NCBI GenBank assembly: GCA_038065635.1 | Contig: JBBTQP010000069.1 | Span: 1 to 9,567 of the forward strand | Source of the DNA: JAHJFW01 sp038065635 | GTDB lineage: Bacteria > Patescibacteriota > Patescibacteriia > 2-12-FULL-60-25 | Length of the DNA stretch: 9,567 nucleotides | Direction of reading: 5' to 3' | Shown here: positions 1 through 5,898 of the stretch, piece after piece | Position numbering within the stretch: the stretch's first letter is position 1 | How the letters are laid out: each line of letters opens with the position of its first letter | The notes under the pieces: generated by a model | Databases searched by the model: none | What the model was told of the DNA's origin: nothing | What the model saw: only the letters and a program-made list of their open reading frames with translations | Position numbers and translations under genes: made by a program

Positions 1-54
1 CCTGTTATTTTTGGCGTTTTTTAGTGTTGACGTTTTTGCGTTTCACGTTGCTGT

Positions 55-83
55 TTGACAATATGCCCTTTTTCTGCTATTCT
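55..83 (+). promoter_or_regulatory. Sigma70-type promoter for the NYN-domain gene
   Basis: A perfect -35 hexamer TTGACA (55-60) is followed after exactly 17 bases by TATTCT (78-83), a 4/6 match to the -10 consensus. Transcription should start near 90, giving a leader of about 70 bases before the ATG at 159. The spacer carries a T-tract (CCTTTTT at 67-73). The promoter at 9168-9196 has the same T-tract at the same offset, which supports both calls. No start site has been measured. Confidence 0.75.
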
Positions 84-158
84 AGTACTGTCGAGTCGCG
101 TTTCAATACGTTTTTACGTTTTTCTTAATAAGAAGTGTTCGCGATTCGTACAATTTTT

Positions 159-743
159 ATGATCAAACACCCCGCACAGCGCGTTGCAGTTCTTGTGGAC
201 GCGCAAAATATGTATCACTCGGCCAAGCACTTGCATGGTGCGCGTTTAAATTTCGGAAAAGCAGTGGAAGACATGGTGGACGGACGTCCGCTCATTCGAG
301 CGATCGCATACGTGGCCAAATCCAAAACCGGAGAAGAGTCGGCGTTTTTTGACGCGCTCATAGAGTCCAAGATAGAACCGAAAATTAAAGATGTTCAGGA
401 GTTTTCTTCGGGAGCAAAAAAAGCCGACTGGGACGTTGGAATGGCGATTGATGCGGTAAAACTTTCTGAAAAAGTCGATGTCATCATCCTTATGACGGGA
501 GACGGCGACTTTGTGCCGCTTGTGGAATATCTGCACGGACGAGGAGTTATAGTGGAAGTCGCCGCGTTCGGAGAATCCACAAATAGCCAGCTTCGCGAGT
601 GCGTCGACCACTTTTACGACCTTTCTTCATCGCAAAAATACCTCATCAGAGCGGGGCGACGTGTCGGATCAAAAACCGAAGGAGACGAGGCAGAAAAGGG
701 GCAGGCGCCACGCGGCGATAAACGTATAAAAGTTACGTTTTGA
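159..743 (+). CDS. NYN-domain (LabA/DUF88-like) protein, putative ribonuclease
   Basis: This is a 194-residue cytoplasmic protein of the NYN/PIN-like fold, a group of metal-dependent nucleases or nucleic-acid-binding proteins. Visible motifs are a first strand with VDAQN (Asp14, Asn17), an acidic stretch ADWDVGMAID around residues 89-98, and TGDGDF (113-118) followed by a second hydrophobic strand. Together these give the acidic pocket that holds metal in NYN proteins. The C-terminal 30 residues are charged and look disordered. I chose the ATG at 159 because the protein then starts MIKHPAQRV directly before the first strand. A GTG at 135 is in frame and would add eight residues. Neither start has a clear Shine-Dalgarno sequence. 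The gene has its own promoter and ends in TGA. A role in RNA turnover would fit its position before pnp, but that is inference; the family is certain, the substrate is not. Confidence 0.88.
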   Translation: MIKHPAQRVAVLVDAQNMYHSAKHLHGARLNFGKAVEDMVDGRPLIRAIAYVAKSKTGEESAFFDALIESKIEPKIKDVQEFSSGAKKADWDVGMAIDAVKLSEKVDVIILMTGDGDFVPLVEYLHGRGVIVEVAAFGESTNSQLRECVDHFYDLSSSQKYLIRAGRRVGSKTEGDEAEKGQAPRGDKRIKVTF

Positions 744-768
744 CAAAACTCGCGTATTAGCATAAAAC
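740..768 (+). promoter_or_regulatory. Probable promoter of the pnp operon, overlapping the upstream stop codon
   Basis: TTGACA (740-745) overlaps the TGA stop of the NYN gene and is followed after 17 bases by TAAAAC (763-768), a 4/6 match to the -10 consensus. If it is used, transcription starts near 775 and the pnp mRNA has a leader of about 220 bases. That leader would include the complete hairpin element at 786-908 and the smaller stems at 926-1006. The -35 is perfect and the -10 is moderate. No better promoter is visible between the element and pnp. Confidence 0.5.
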
Positions 769-785
769 ATCAATGTAAAAACATT

Positions 786-908
786 TAGGACTTACGCGTT
801 TGGCGAATTTCGTCGTTGGCGGCTGCGGTGCTCGACACCGTACTCCGTGGTACGGCTTACTCCGCTCCTCGCCGCCGCCTAGAACTTCACTCAAACGCGT
901 AAGTCCTA
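786..908. repeat. 123-bp long-hairpin element (MITE/REP-like) with perfect 17-bp terminal inverted repeats
   Basis: TAGGACTTACGCGTTTG (786-802) is perfectly inverted at 892-908. Inside, an imperfect arm (GGCGGC at 818-823 against GCCGCC around 871-879) continues the pairing. A central stem CCGTAC (838-843)/GTACGG (850-855) closes on a 6-base loop at the exact midpoint. The whole element therefore folds as one hairpin. The pentamer ACATT directly abuts both ends (781-785 and 909-913), which looks like a target-site duplication. The terminal TA dinucleotides would alternatively fit TA-targeted insertion. There is no transposase inside, so it would be non-autonomous. It lies between the likely pnp promoter and pnp, so it is probably transcribed and could act as an RNA hairpin or attenuator. 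Confidence 0.8.
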
Positions 909-925
909 ACATTATTATTTTTAGG

Positions 926-1006
926 TTGTTCGTCCGGAGACACCGATCTGCCAAAGCAGATTTAGTCTCGGGATGAGCGCCTTGTTCATCCTATATGTCC
1001 GAACAA
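926..1006 (+). promoter_or_regulatory. Structured leader around the pnp start codon
   Basis: Two consecutive stem-loops precede the pnp ATG at 995. The first is GAGAC (937-941)/GTCTC (965-969) stacked through small internal loops on ATCTGC (946-951)/GCAGAT (956-961), with a CAAA loop. The second is GGATGA (971-976)/TCATCC (986-991). A further 7-bp pairing, TTGTTCG (926-932) with CGAACAA (1000-1006), would close both stems and place the start codon inside the junction. No Shine-Dalgarno sequence is visible near the ATG. In E. coli a 5' hairpin processed by RNase III mediates PNPase autocontrol. A similar role here is inference. Confidence 0.5.
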
Positions 1007-3220
1007 AAAGAGTTCTCCATAACTTGGGGCGGGCGAACCCTCTCCATCAGCGTAGGCCAACTCGCACAACAGGCGAACGGCTCTTGCGTCGTCAGGTATG
1101 GCGACACTGTCGTTCTTTGCGCTGCCACAATGGGCGGCGTGCGCGAAGGATTGGACTTCTTTCCGTTGCAAGTTGATTTTGAAGAACGCATGTACGCGGC
1201 AGGCCGTATCAAAGGTTCGCGTTTCATAAAACGTGAAGGTCGTCCGACTGACGAAGCGATTCTTTCAGGTCGTTTGATCGACCGCGCCATCCGTCCGCTT
1301 TTCGACGACCGAATGCGAAACGACATCGCGGTCGTTGCCACGGTTTTTTCTCATGACGGAGAAAATGACGGCGACGTTCCGGGCCTCATCGGTTCCGCGT
1401 GCGCACTCGCAATTTCTGATATTCCTTGGAACGGTCCAACCGCCGCGGTTCGTATCGGTCGCAAAGAAGGACAGCTCGTTCTCAATCCTACTTATAGCGA
1501 AGTGAACACGGGCGATCTCGATCTCGTTGTCGCTGGCGGTAACGGAAAAACAATAATGCTTGAAGCTGGCGCTGGTCAGGTTTCGGAAAACGATATGGAG
1601 GCGGCTATCGCGTGGGCGCATGAACAGATCGCACCTGTTGTTGATTTGATTTCAAAAGTTCAAGCTGCGGTTGGAAAGAAAAAAATCGAGCCGTTCGCAC
1701 CAAAAACAGACGAACAGCGAGCGGACATCGCGGCGCGAGAGGAGTTACATAAGACGGCGCGAGAGTTCATGAAATCTGCTGAGGCAACGACATTGTTCGC
1801 CCAGCCGCTCATGACGAAAGCAGATAGAAAAGCCGCGGTCGCAAAACTTAAAGCCGCGCTCGAGGTCAATCTTACGGAGAAACAACTTTCGAAAGAGAAC
1901 AAAAAAATCGCCATGGAAATCGTGGATGAATTTGCCGACGCGGAGGTCTCGCGTATGATTTTGGAAGAGGGGCGCCGTGCTGACGGACGCGCGCTGAATG
2001 AAATCCGCAAGCTCACAGCGAACGTCGGTCTAGTTCCTCGCACGCACGGATCCGGTCTCTTTGAACGCGGATCAACGCAAGTGCTTTCCACTATAACGCT
2101 CGGTAGTCCCGGTATGGAACAAACGCTGGATACCATGGAATATCAAATGAAAAAGCGCTTCTTCCATCACTACAATTTCCCAAGTTATTCGGTCGGAGAA
2201 ACAAAACCGAACCGCGGTCCGGGACGACGCGAGATCGGACATGGAGCGCTCGCTGAACGCGCGCTCATGCCGGTTCTTCCTGATCGCGAAAGTTTCCCTT
2301 ATACGATTCGCGTAGTGTCAGAAGTTCTAGGATCGAATGGTTCGTCATCCATGGGAGCTACGTGCGGATCAACGCTCGCGCTCTTGGATGCCGGCGTTCC
2401 GATTTCCGCGCCAGTCGCAGGAATCGCAATGGGGATGGCGAGCGATGAGAAGAACGGAAAATATCGCGTGATAACCGACATTCAAGATTTGGAAGACGGC
2501 GATGGCGGAATGGATTTCAAAATCGCGGGGACGAGAAACGGGATAACCGCGATCCAGATGGATACCAAGTGCAGCGGAATTCCCATGGACGTGGTCCATG
2601 AAACTTTGACGCAAGGTCTTACCGCGCGACTGCGCGTGCTCGAAACCATCGAGGCCTGCATCGCAAAACCGCGCGAGGAACTTTCCAAGTGGGCGCCGCG
2701 AATCGTGTCCATGAAAATTAATCCTGATCGCATTCGCGACGTCATCGGTCCGGGCGGAAAAATAATCAATGAGATCATCGCGGAGTGCAACGTGCAGATC
2801 GACATCGAAGACGACGGACTCGTGATGATCACATCGGTTGATCCGGAAGGGATGGAAAAAGCCGTTGAGTGGGTCAAGCAACTTACGCACGAAATTTCCG
2901 TCGGCGAAGTTTTCACCGGACCTGTCACGCGAATCATGGACTTCGGAGCGTTCGTGGAAATTCTTCCGAAACAGGAAGGACTGGTTCATATTTCCGAAAT
3001 CGCTCCGCAACGAATCGACAAAGTTACGGACGTCCTAAAAATCGGCGACATGGTCTCTGTCAAAGTTTACGAAATCGATTCCATGGGACGCGTCAATCTA
3101 TCAATCAAGCGGCTTGATCCGAATTGGAAACCGACCGAAGGCGGAAACGATCGACCTGAACAGAGAGGGTCGCGACCGCAAAACGGTGGACATGGCGGCC
3201 GCAGACCGTTCGGAAGATAG
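995..3220 (+). CDS. pnp: Polyribonucleotide nucleotidyltransferase (PNPase)
   Basis: PNPase degrades RNA 3' to 5' by phosphorolysis, releasing nucleoside diphosphates, and works as a trimer. All domains are present in 741 residues, against 711 in E. coli. The first RNase PH domain (about 5-140) carries FFPLQVDFEERMYAAGRI. A helical linker follows. The second RNase PH domain (about 325-545) has FERGSTQ (356-362), a FFHHYNFPSYSVGE segment and GPGRREIGHGALAERAL. The KH domain has GPGGK at 585-589, and the S1 domain spans about 637-705. The last 35 residues are rich in Gly, Arg and Asn. The two catalytic aspartates, matching E. coli D486 and D492, are D501 and D507. The loop between them reads EDGDGGMDF instead of the usual EDHLGDMDF. 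The start is fixed by the N-terminal alignment although no Shine-Dalgarno sequence precedes it. The next gene begins 15 bases after the TAG. Confidence 0.98.
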   Translation: MSEQKEFSITWGGRTLSISVGQLAQQANGSCVVRYGDTVVLCAATMGGVREGLDFFPLQVDFEERMYAAGRIKGSRFIKREGRPTDEAILSGRLIDRAIRPLFDDRMRNDIAVVATVFSHDGENDGDVPGLIGSACALAISDIPWNGPTAAVRIGRKEGQLVLNPTYSEVNTGDLDLVVAGGNGKTIMLEAGAGQVSENDMEAAIAWAHEQIAPVVDLISKVQAAVGKKKIEPFAPKTDEQRADIAAREELHKTAREFMKSAEATTLFAQPLMTKADRKAAVAKLKAALEVNLTEKQLSKENKKIAMEIVDEFADAEVSRMILEEGRRADGRALNEIRKLTANVGLVPRTHGSGLFERGSTQVLSTITLGSPGMEQTLDTMEYQMKKRFFHHYNFPSYSVGETKPNRGPGRREIGHGALAERALMPVLPDRESFPYTIRVVSEVLGSNGSSSMGATCGSTLALLDAGVPISAPVAGIAMGMASDEKNGKYRVITDIQDLEDGDGGMDFKIAGTRNGITAIQMDTKCSGIPMDVVHETLTQGLTARLRVLETIEACIAKPREELSKWAPRIVSMKINPDRIRDVIGPGGKIINEIIAECNVQIDIEDDGLVMITSVDPEGMEKAVEWVKQLTHEISVGEVFTGPVTRIMDFGAFVEILPKQEGLVHISEIAPQRIDKVTDVLKIGDMVSVKVYEIDSMGRVNLSIKRLDPNWKPTEGGNDRPEQRGSRPQNGGHGGRRPFGR

Positions 3221-3235
3221 ACGATTTATCACGGC

Positions 3236-4393
3236 ATGTCAGATCAGATAATCCGCGACTCGACCCCTAAGGGAAGCGTTCTTCTTGCTTATGGAGAATC
3301 GAAAAATCGATCCGGTCTTTGGCTTTCGCTTATTGTCGTATTCGTTCTTTTAACGGGGATCATCGCCGGGATCGTGGTTTTGCTTGGACAGAATTCGTTT
3401 CCTCTCCCGTCAAACACCTTTCTGCTCGCTTATGTACGACCAGGCGCAGCTATTCCGGAAAGCGCGCCCGAGCTCTGGCGGGAAAACGTGAAAAAATCAC
3501 CGCACTCGCCCATCTTCCTCGGACTTTCTCGGCCAGATGACGAGAAAATCACTCCTTTTACGGTATCGATCAGGGGCATCGGATCGAACAAAGGGATTAC
3601 TTCTGGTATTTGGAATCTCGAATCCGAACAAGAAAGTAGCCAGATAGAACAGGTTGCCCTCCGTTCTCTTGTTGACGGGTGGACTGATTATGCTGCAAAT
3701 GCATGGATTCAACTTTGGCCAGGAAGAGTCGGCGCTTGGCCGAACGTAGGGCTTGGGACTGACCTTCGTGTTGGCGGTCCGATAAGCGAATCCGTTGTTA
3801 GAACGAATCTTCGATTCCCAAAACAAACTTCTACTGAAAGCGGTTATCGAGGGGACAATTTCATCCGAGCATCAGCCGTACCGAGCTCTTGGCCGCTTAT
3901 TGAGCCAATACTTAGAGCGCAGGGCCTTGGCATCTTCCTTGATATGCCACCAAAAATCGTGGCCTGGTCTAATAATAACAACGAAAAAACCTCTTTTTAC
4001 TTCGAATTTGACGAAATGATCACATCATCCACTCGTTCGCTCATTGCCGGTGGGTATGGATTGACCGATAACCGCCAATATTCGCTATCCGATGGAACGA
4101 TTTTGAGCGAATTAATGCTTCCAACAAATGCCATTGCTCAGTCCACCTCCCAAACATGGGATCTCCCAGGGGGAAACGTCCTTCAATTTAAATCAAACAT
4201 AGCAATATTGGGCGATTCCAAGGTATTTGACGAAATCAAACAACCTACCGATGCCTGCAAGGGCACCGTTATCGCCGCTTTTGATGATATTACAACGTTA
4301 AATCTCGCCAAGCGGGTAGGAATCCAAATAGGAACAATAAACAGAGGCATCATTATCGTAGAAAACGACGGTCGCCTCAACATCTGCTTCTAG
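3236..4393 (+). CDS. Unrecognised membrane-anchored protein in the pnp operon
   Basis: I do not recognise this 385-residue protein. It has a short cytoplasmic N-terminus, one strongly hydrophobic segment at about residues 28-50 (WLSLIVVFVLLTGIIAGIVV), and then about 335 residues that should face outside. The outer part is rich in Ser, Thr, Asn and short beta-like stretches, contains an NNNN run, and shows no catalytic motif I can name. Only two cysteines are present, at DACKG and at NICF three residues from the end; both are extracytoplasmic and could form a disulfide. It begins 15 bases after the pnp stop with no promoter or Shine-Dalgarno sequence between them, so co-transcription is likely. 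Its TAG stop overlaps the 26-bp palindrome, so the last codons lie against a repeat. The coding call is firm; the function is unknown. Confidence 0.85.
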   Translation: MSDQIIRDSTPKGSVLLAYGESKNRSGLWLSLIVVFVLLTGIIAGIVVLLGQNSFPLPSNTFLLAYVRPGAAIPESAPELWRENVKKSPHSPIFLGLSRPDDEKITPFTVSIRGIGSNKGITSGIWNLESEQESSQIEQVALRSLVDGWTDYAANAWIQLWPGRVGAWPNVGLGTDLRVGGPISESVVRTNLRFPKQTSTESGYRGDNFIRASAVPSSWPLIEPILRAQGLGIFLDMPPKIVAWSNNNNEKTSFYFEFDEMITSSTRSLIAGGYGLTDNRQYSLSDGTILSELMLPTNAIAQSTSQTWDLPGGNVLQFKSNIAILGDSKVFDEIKQPTDACKGTVIAAFDDITTLNLAKRVGIQIGTINRGIIIVENDGRLNICF

Positions 4394-4417
4394 GTACCAG
4401 GTACGTACCTGGTACCT
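4392..4417. repeat. Perfect 26-bp palindrome at the end of the pnp operon
   Basis: The half-site AGGTACCAGGTAC (4392-4404) is followed without a spacer by its exact reverse complement (4405-4417). The half-site is itself two tandem AGGTAC units separated by one C. The palindrome begins at the second base of the TAG stop codon of the preceding gene. No T-run follows (TGTACACAT), so it is not a standard intrinsic terminator. It could still be a 3' end-protecting hairpin, a binding site, or a repeat unit of the genome. Confidence 0.85.
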
Positions 4418-4424
4418 TGTACAC

Positions 4425-4497
4425 ATATCCACATTTACACAGATTGTGGATAAGTGATTTTCTTTGCTAACTACAGCGTCCTGAAAAGATTTCCACA
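4425..4497. promoter_or_regulatory. DnaA-box-like cluster
   Basis: TGTGGATAA at 4445-4453 is a perfect DnaA box on the minus strand (TTATCCACA). ATATCCACA at 4425-4433 matches 8 of 9 bases on the plus strand, and ATTTCCACA at 4489-4497 matches 7 of 9. The first two form an exact inverted repeat, TATCCACA (4426-4433) and TGTGGATA (4445-4452), with an 11-base spacer. An A-rich stretch and the ncRNA promoter follow directly. This could be a DnaA-controlled promoter or part of a replication origin. No dnaA, dnaN or rpmH is in the window, so the origin reading is open. Confidence 0.5.
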
Positions 4498-4506
4498 GGG
4501 CAATGG

Positions 4507-4535
4507 TTGATAACTTCGCAAAAAAACGGTATTAT
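4507..4535 (+). promoter_or_regulatory. Strong sigma70-type promoter for the structured RNA / TraR-lspA unit
   Basis: TTGATA (4507-4512) and TATTAT (4530-4535) each match the consensus hexamer at 5 of 6 positions, and they are separated by exactly 17 bases containing a 7-A run. The predicted start, about 7 bases downstream at 4541-4543, falls at the first bases of the AAGCAAGTATT strand that pairs with the far end of the RNA. This agreement supports both the promoter and the RNA. I see no other promoter before the gene at 5042. Confidence 0.72.
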
Positions 4536-4539
4536 ATGT

Positions 4540-5009
4540 AAGCAAGTATTTGTACATTCCGCGTTCTTTCAGCACATTGCCGATCGACGAGTCGGCGCCC
4601 CTCGTACCTTCACTGTACTGGGCCGAAGCCCGTAAATCTCACGGACATCGGTTCTAAGCTTTGACTTGACCCCCGTCTCCGATCTTCATCGGGACACAAG
4701 AAATCAAAAACCAAATCAAAACCTCGTCGGTGCACTCTCCGCCCTCAAAAAGGGAAATATACGGGTCTTCTGATCCGTTAGGAGTACCACCAGGGTTTGG
4801 TCGAAGCAGCAGTCCTTTTCTCAAGCCTAGATGAAAAGGTGTCCACATCGTAAAGGAAAAACTCCGCATCCCGCGGAACTCGCGCTGGCCTAGCCACGCA
4901 CTCCTCTCACGAAACAGACCCCCCGTCCAGGCCTAAAGCCGCGAAGCCATATTTGCGCACTATGCATTAGGGCCACCCGCGGCTTTTCGATTTGCGCGAA
5001 TACTTGCTT
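4540..5009 (+). ncRNA. Candidate large structured RNA of about 470 nt, family not recognised
   Basis: No convincing protein is encoded in this stretch, yet it is dense in paired segments. The ends pair perfectly over 11 bp: AAGCAAGTATT (4540-4550) with AATACTTGCTT (4999-5009). Internal helices include GCCGA 4579-4583/4592-4596; GGGC 4620-4623/4628-4631; TTTGA+CTTG 4660-4668 with CAAG+TCAAA 4697-4708, capped by CCGAT/ATCGG 4679-4692; an arm AAACC..GGTG..ACTC 4719-4737 with GAGT..CACC..GGTTT 4782-4798, holding hairpins 4742-4754 and 4761-4778; CCTTTTC/GAAAAGG 4814-4839; TCCGC/GCGGA 4863-4877; and a pseudoknot at 4930-4986. A promoter sits at the right distance. It lacks the hallmarks of tmRNA, RNase P RNA, SRP RNA and group I/II introns. 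No intrinsic terminator follows and the TraR-type gene starts 33 bases later, so it may be a leader or a processed RNA. Exact ends are inferred. Confidence 0.6.
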
Positions 5010-5041
5010 AAACCCAAGTATCCCGATAAACTACCACCGAT

Positions 5042-5407
5042 ATGACTGAAGAACAGATTGGTAACTACAAAGAACGTCTTCTTGAGGAAAAAACTCGCCT
5101 CGAACAGGAGTTGGAAGACTTGGGTTCCAAAGATCCCAATAAACCGGACGCCGCCTATCCAGAATCCGGCGGGAATTCGGAAGACGATAATGCGGCCGAG
5201 GTCACGGAATACGTTGACGAACTTTCGATTGAGGCGCGATTGGAAACGGAATTACGCGACGTAAAAAAGGCATTGAAATCAATAGATGAGGGGACTTACG
5301 GCGTTTGCAAATACTGCAAAAAAGAAATCGACATAAAGAGACTGGACGCGAGACCGGCGTCATCGAGCTGTATCGAATGCAAGAAGCTCCTCACGCAAGA
5401 GATGTGA
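5042..5407 (+). CDS. TraR/DksA-family zinc-finger protein
   Basis: This 121-residue protein matches the DksA/TraR group, whose members bind in the RNA polymerase secondary channel and alter promoter choice. Residues 1-30 are a charged helix of coiled-coil type. An acidic segment with EDDNAAEVTEYVDE (47-60) follows, then a second helix (61-82). The C4 zinc finger has Cys89, Cys92, Cys110 and Cys113 (CX2C-X17-CX2C) and ends in TQEM. It is shorter than E. coli DksA (151 residues), and the residues usually at the coiled-coil tip are not recognisable. DksA-like transcription control is therefore an inference and the founding-family function may not carry over. No Shine-Dalgarno sequence precedes the ATG. 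The long structured RNA ends 33 bases upstream and may be its leader. The TGA stop overlaps the GTG start of lspA. Confidence 0.92.
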   Translation: MTEEQIGNYKERLLEEKTRLEQELEDLGSKDPNKPDAAYPESGGNSEDDNAAEVTEYVDELSIEARLETELRDVKKALKSIDEGTYGVCKYCKKEIDIKRLDARPASSSCIECKKLLTQEM

Positions 5408-5898
5408 TAGGGAATCGCGGAAGAGGCGTTGTTATTTCGATTGCCACCTTGAATATCCTGGTGATTTTGGACAGAATTACTAAATATACTTTTATCAATA
5501 ATCCCGCTCTTCGCGGGAAGTTTTTTTTAGGAGGGACCCTCCAAACAATCGAACATCGCAATTACGGGATCATCGCGAACATCCCCATTCCTTTTGCCGG
5601 AATCATGATCGCAACGTTCGCCGCAATCGCGTTGATAGGTTTTGGACTTCTCCGCGCTTGGCGTGAAAAATCCATGCGAATGGCATTTCCTTTGCTTTTG
5701 ATTCTAGGTGGCGCGATCGGAAATCTCTGGGACCGTATACAATACGGCTACGTATACGATTGGCTACTTCTTTTCGGAAGATCCGCCATCAACATCGCGG
5801 ACGCAGCGATATTTATTGGTATTATTTTGTACGTAGTAGGACAAAAAAATACAAAATCAACAACCGGCGCTATTGACAGTATTCCAAAAACAACGTAG
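5404..5898 (+). CDS. lspA: Lipoprotein signal peptidase (signal peptidase II)
   Basis: LspA is an inner-membrane aspartic protease that removes the signal peptide from prolipoproteins. The 164-residue protein has about four hydrophobic segments (around 9-24, 62-83, 94-107 and 130-146). Family signatures are LDRITKY (22-28), RNYG (52-55), GGAIGNLWDR (102-111), VYDW with Asp119, and NIADA with Asp133. Asp119 and Asp133 correspond to the catalytic pair. I start it at GTG 5404 because this gives the usual family length and places the first membrane segment at the N-terminus; a longer reading back to 5305 would lie entirely over the TraR-type gene. The GTGA overlap with the upstream stop is a standard arrangement for translational coupling. 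The loop between the catalytic motifs is shorter than in E. coli. The tail after residue 148 is polar. Confidence 0.93.
   Translation: MIGNRGRGVVISIATLNILVILDRITKYTFINNPALRGKFFLGGTLQTIEHRNYGIIANIPIPFAGIMIATFAAIALIGFGLLRAWREKSMRMAFPLLLILGGAIGNLWDRIQYGYVYDWLLLFGRSAINIADAAIFIGIILYVVGQKNTKSTTGAIDSIPKTT

Noticed and set aside
3..128. Plus-strand frame open from the window edge to TAA at 126-128, a possible 3' end of an upstream gene.
   Set aside because: It is T-rich low complexity, gives an implausible Phe/Leu-rich peptide, and contains the promoter at 55-83.
757..954. Minus-strand open frame of 65 codons across the hairpin element.
   Set aside because: Its sequence is only the translation of the repeat and its flanks; it has no start signal or recognisable domain.
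4654..4869. Minus-strand open frame of 71 codons within the non-coding region.
   Set aside because: The product has no family features, the frame opposes all neighbours, and the same bases form the plus-strand RNA helices.
4824..4877. Resemblance to RNase P RNA: CCTAGATGAA..TGTCCAC at 4826-4847 and AGGAAAAACTCCG nearby recall conserved regions of E. coli RNase P RNA.
   Set aside because: The order is wrong, the ACAGAA/CCGGCUUA block and the GUAAGAGCRCACC block are missing, and the first segment fits better as the loop and stem of a local CCTTTTC/GAAAAGG hairpin. A circularly permuted form was considered but lacks the other conserved regions.
4540..5009. Retron-like msr/msd RNA, because of the inverted ends.
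   Set aside because: It is much longer than usual and no reverse transcriptase gene lies beside it.
5305..5403. Longer N-terminus of LspA beginning at ATG 5305.
   Set aside because: It would overlap a third of the TraR-type gene and add a polar, non-conserved extension; the GTG at 5404 gives the usual family length and a GTGA junction.
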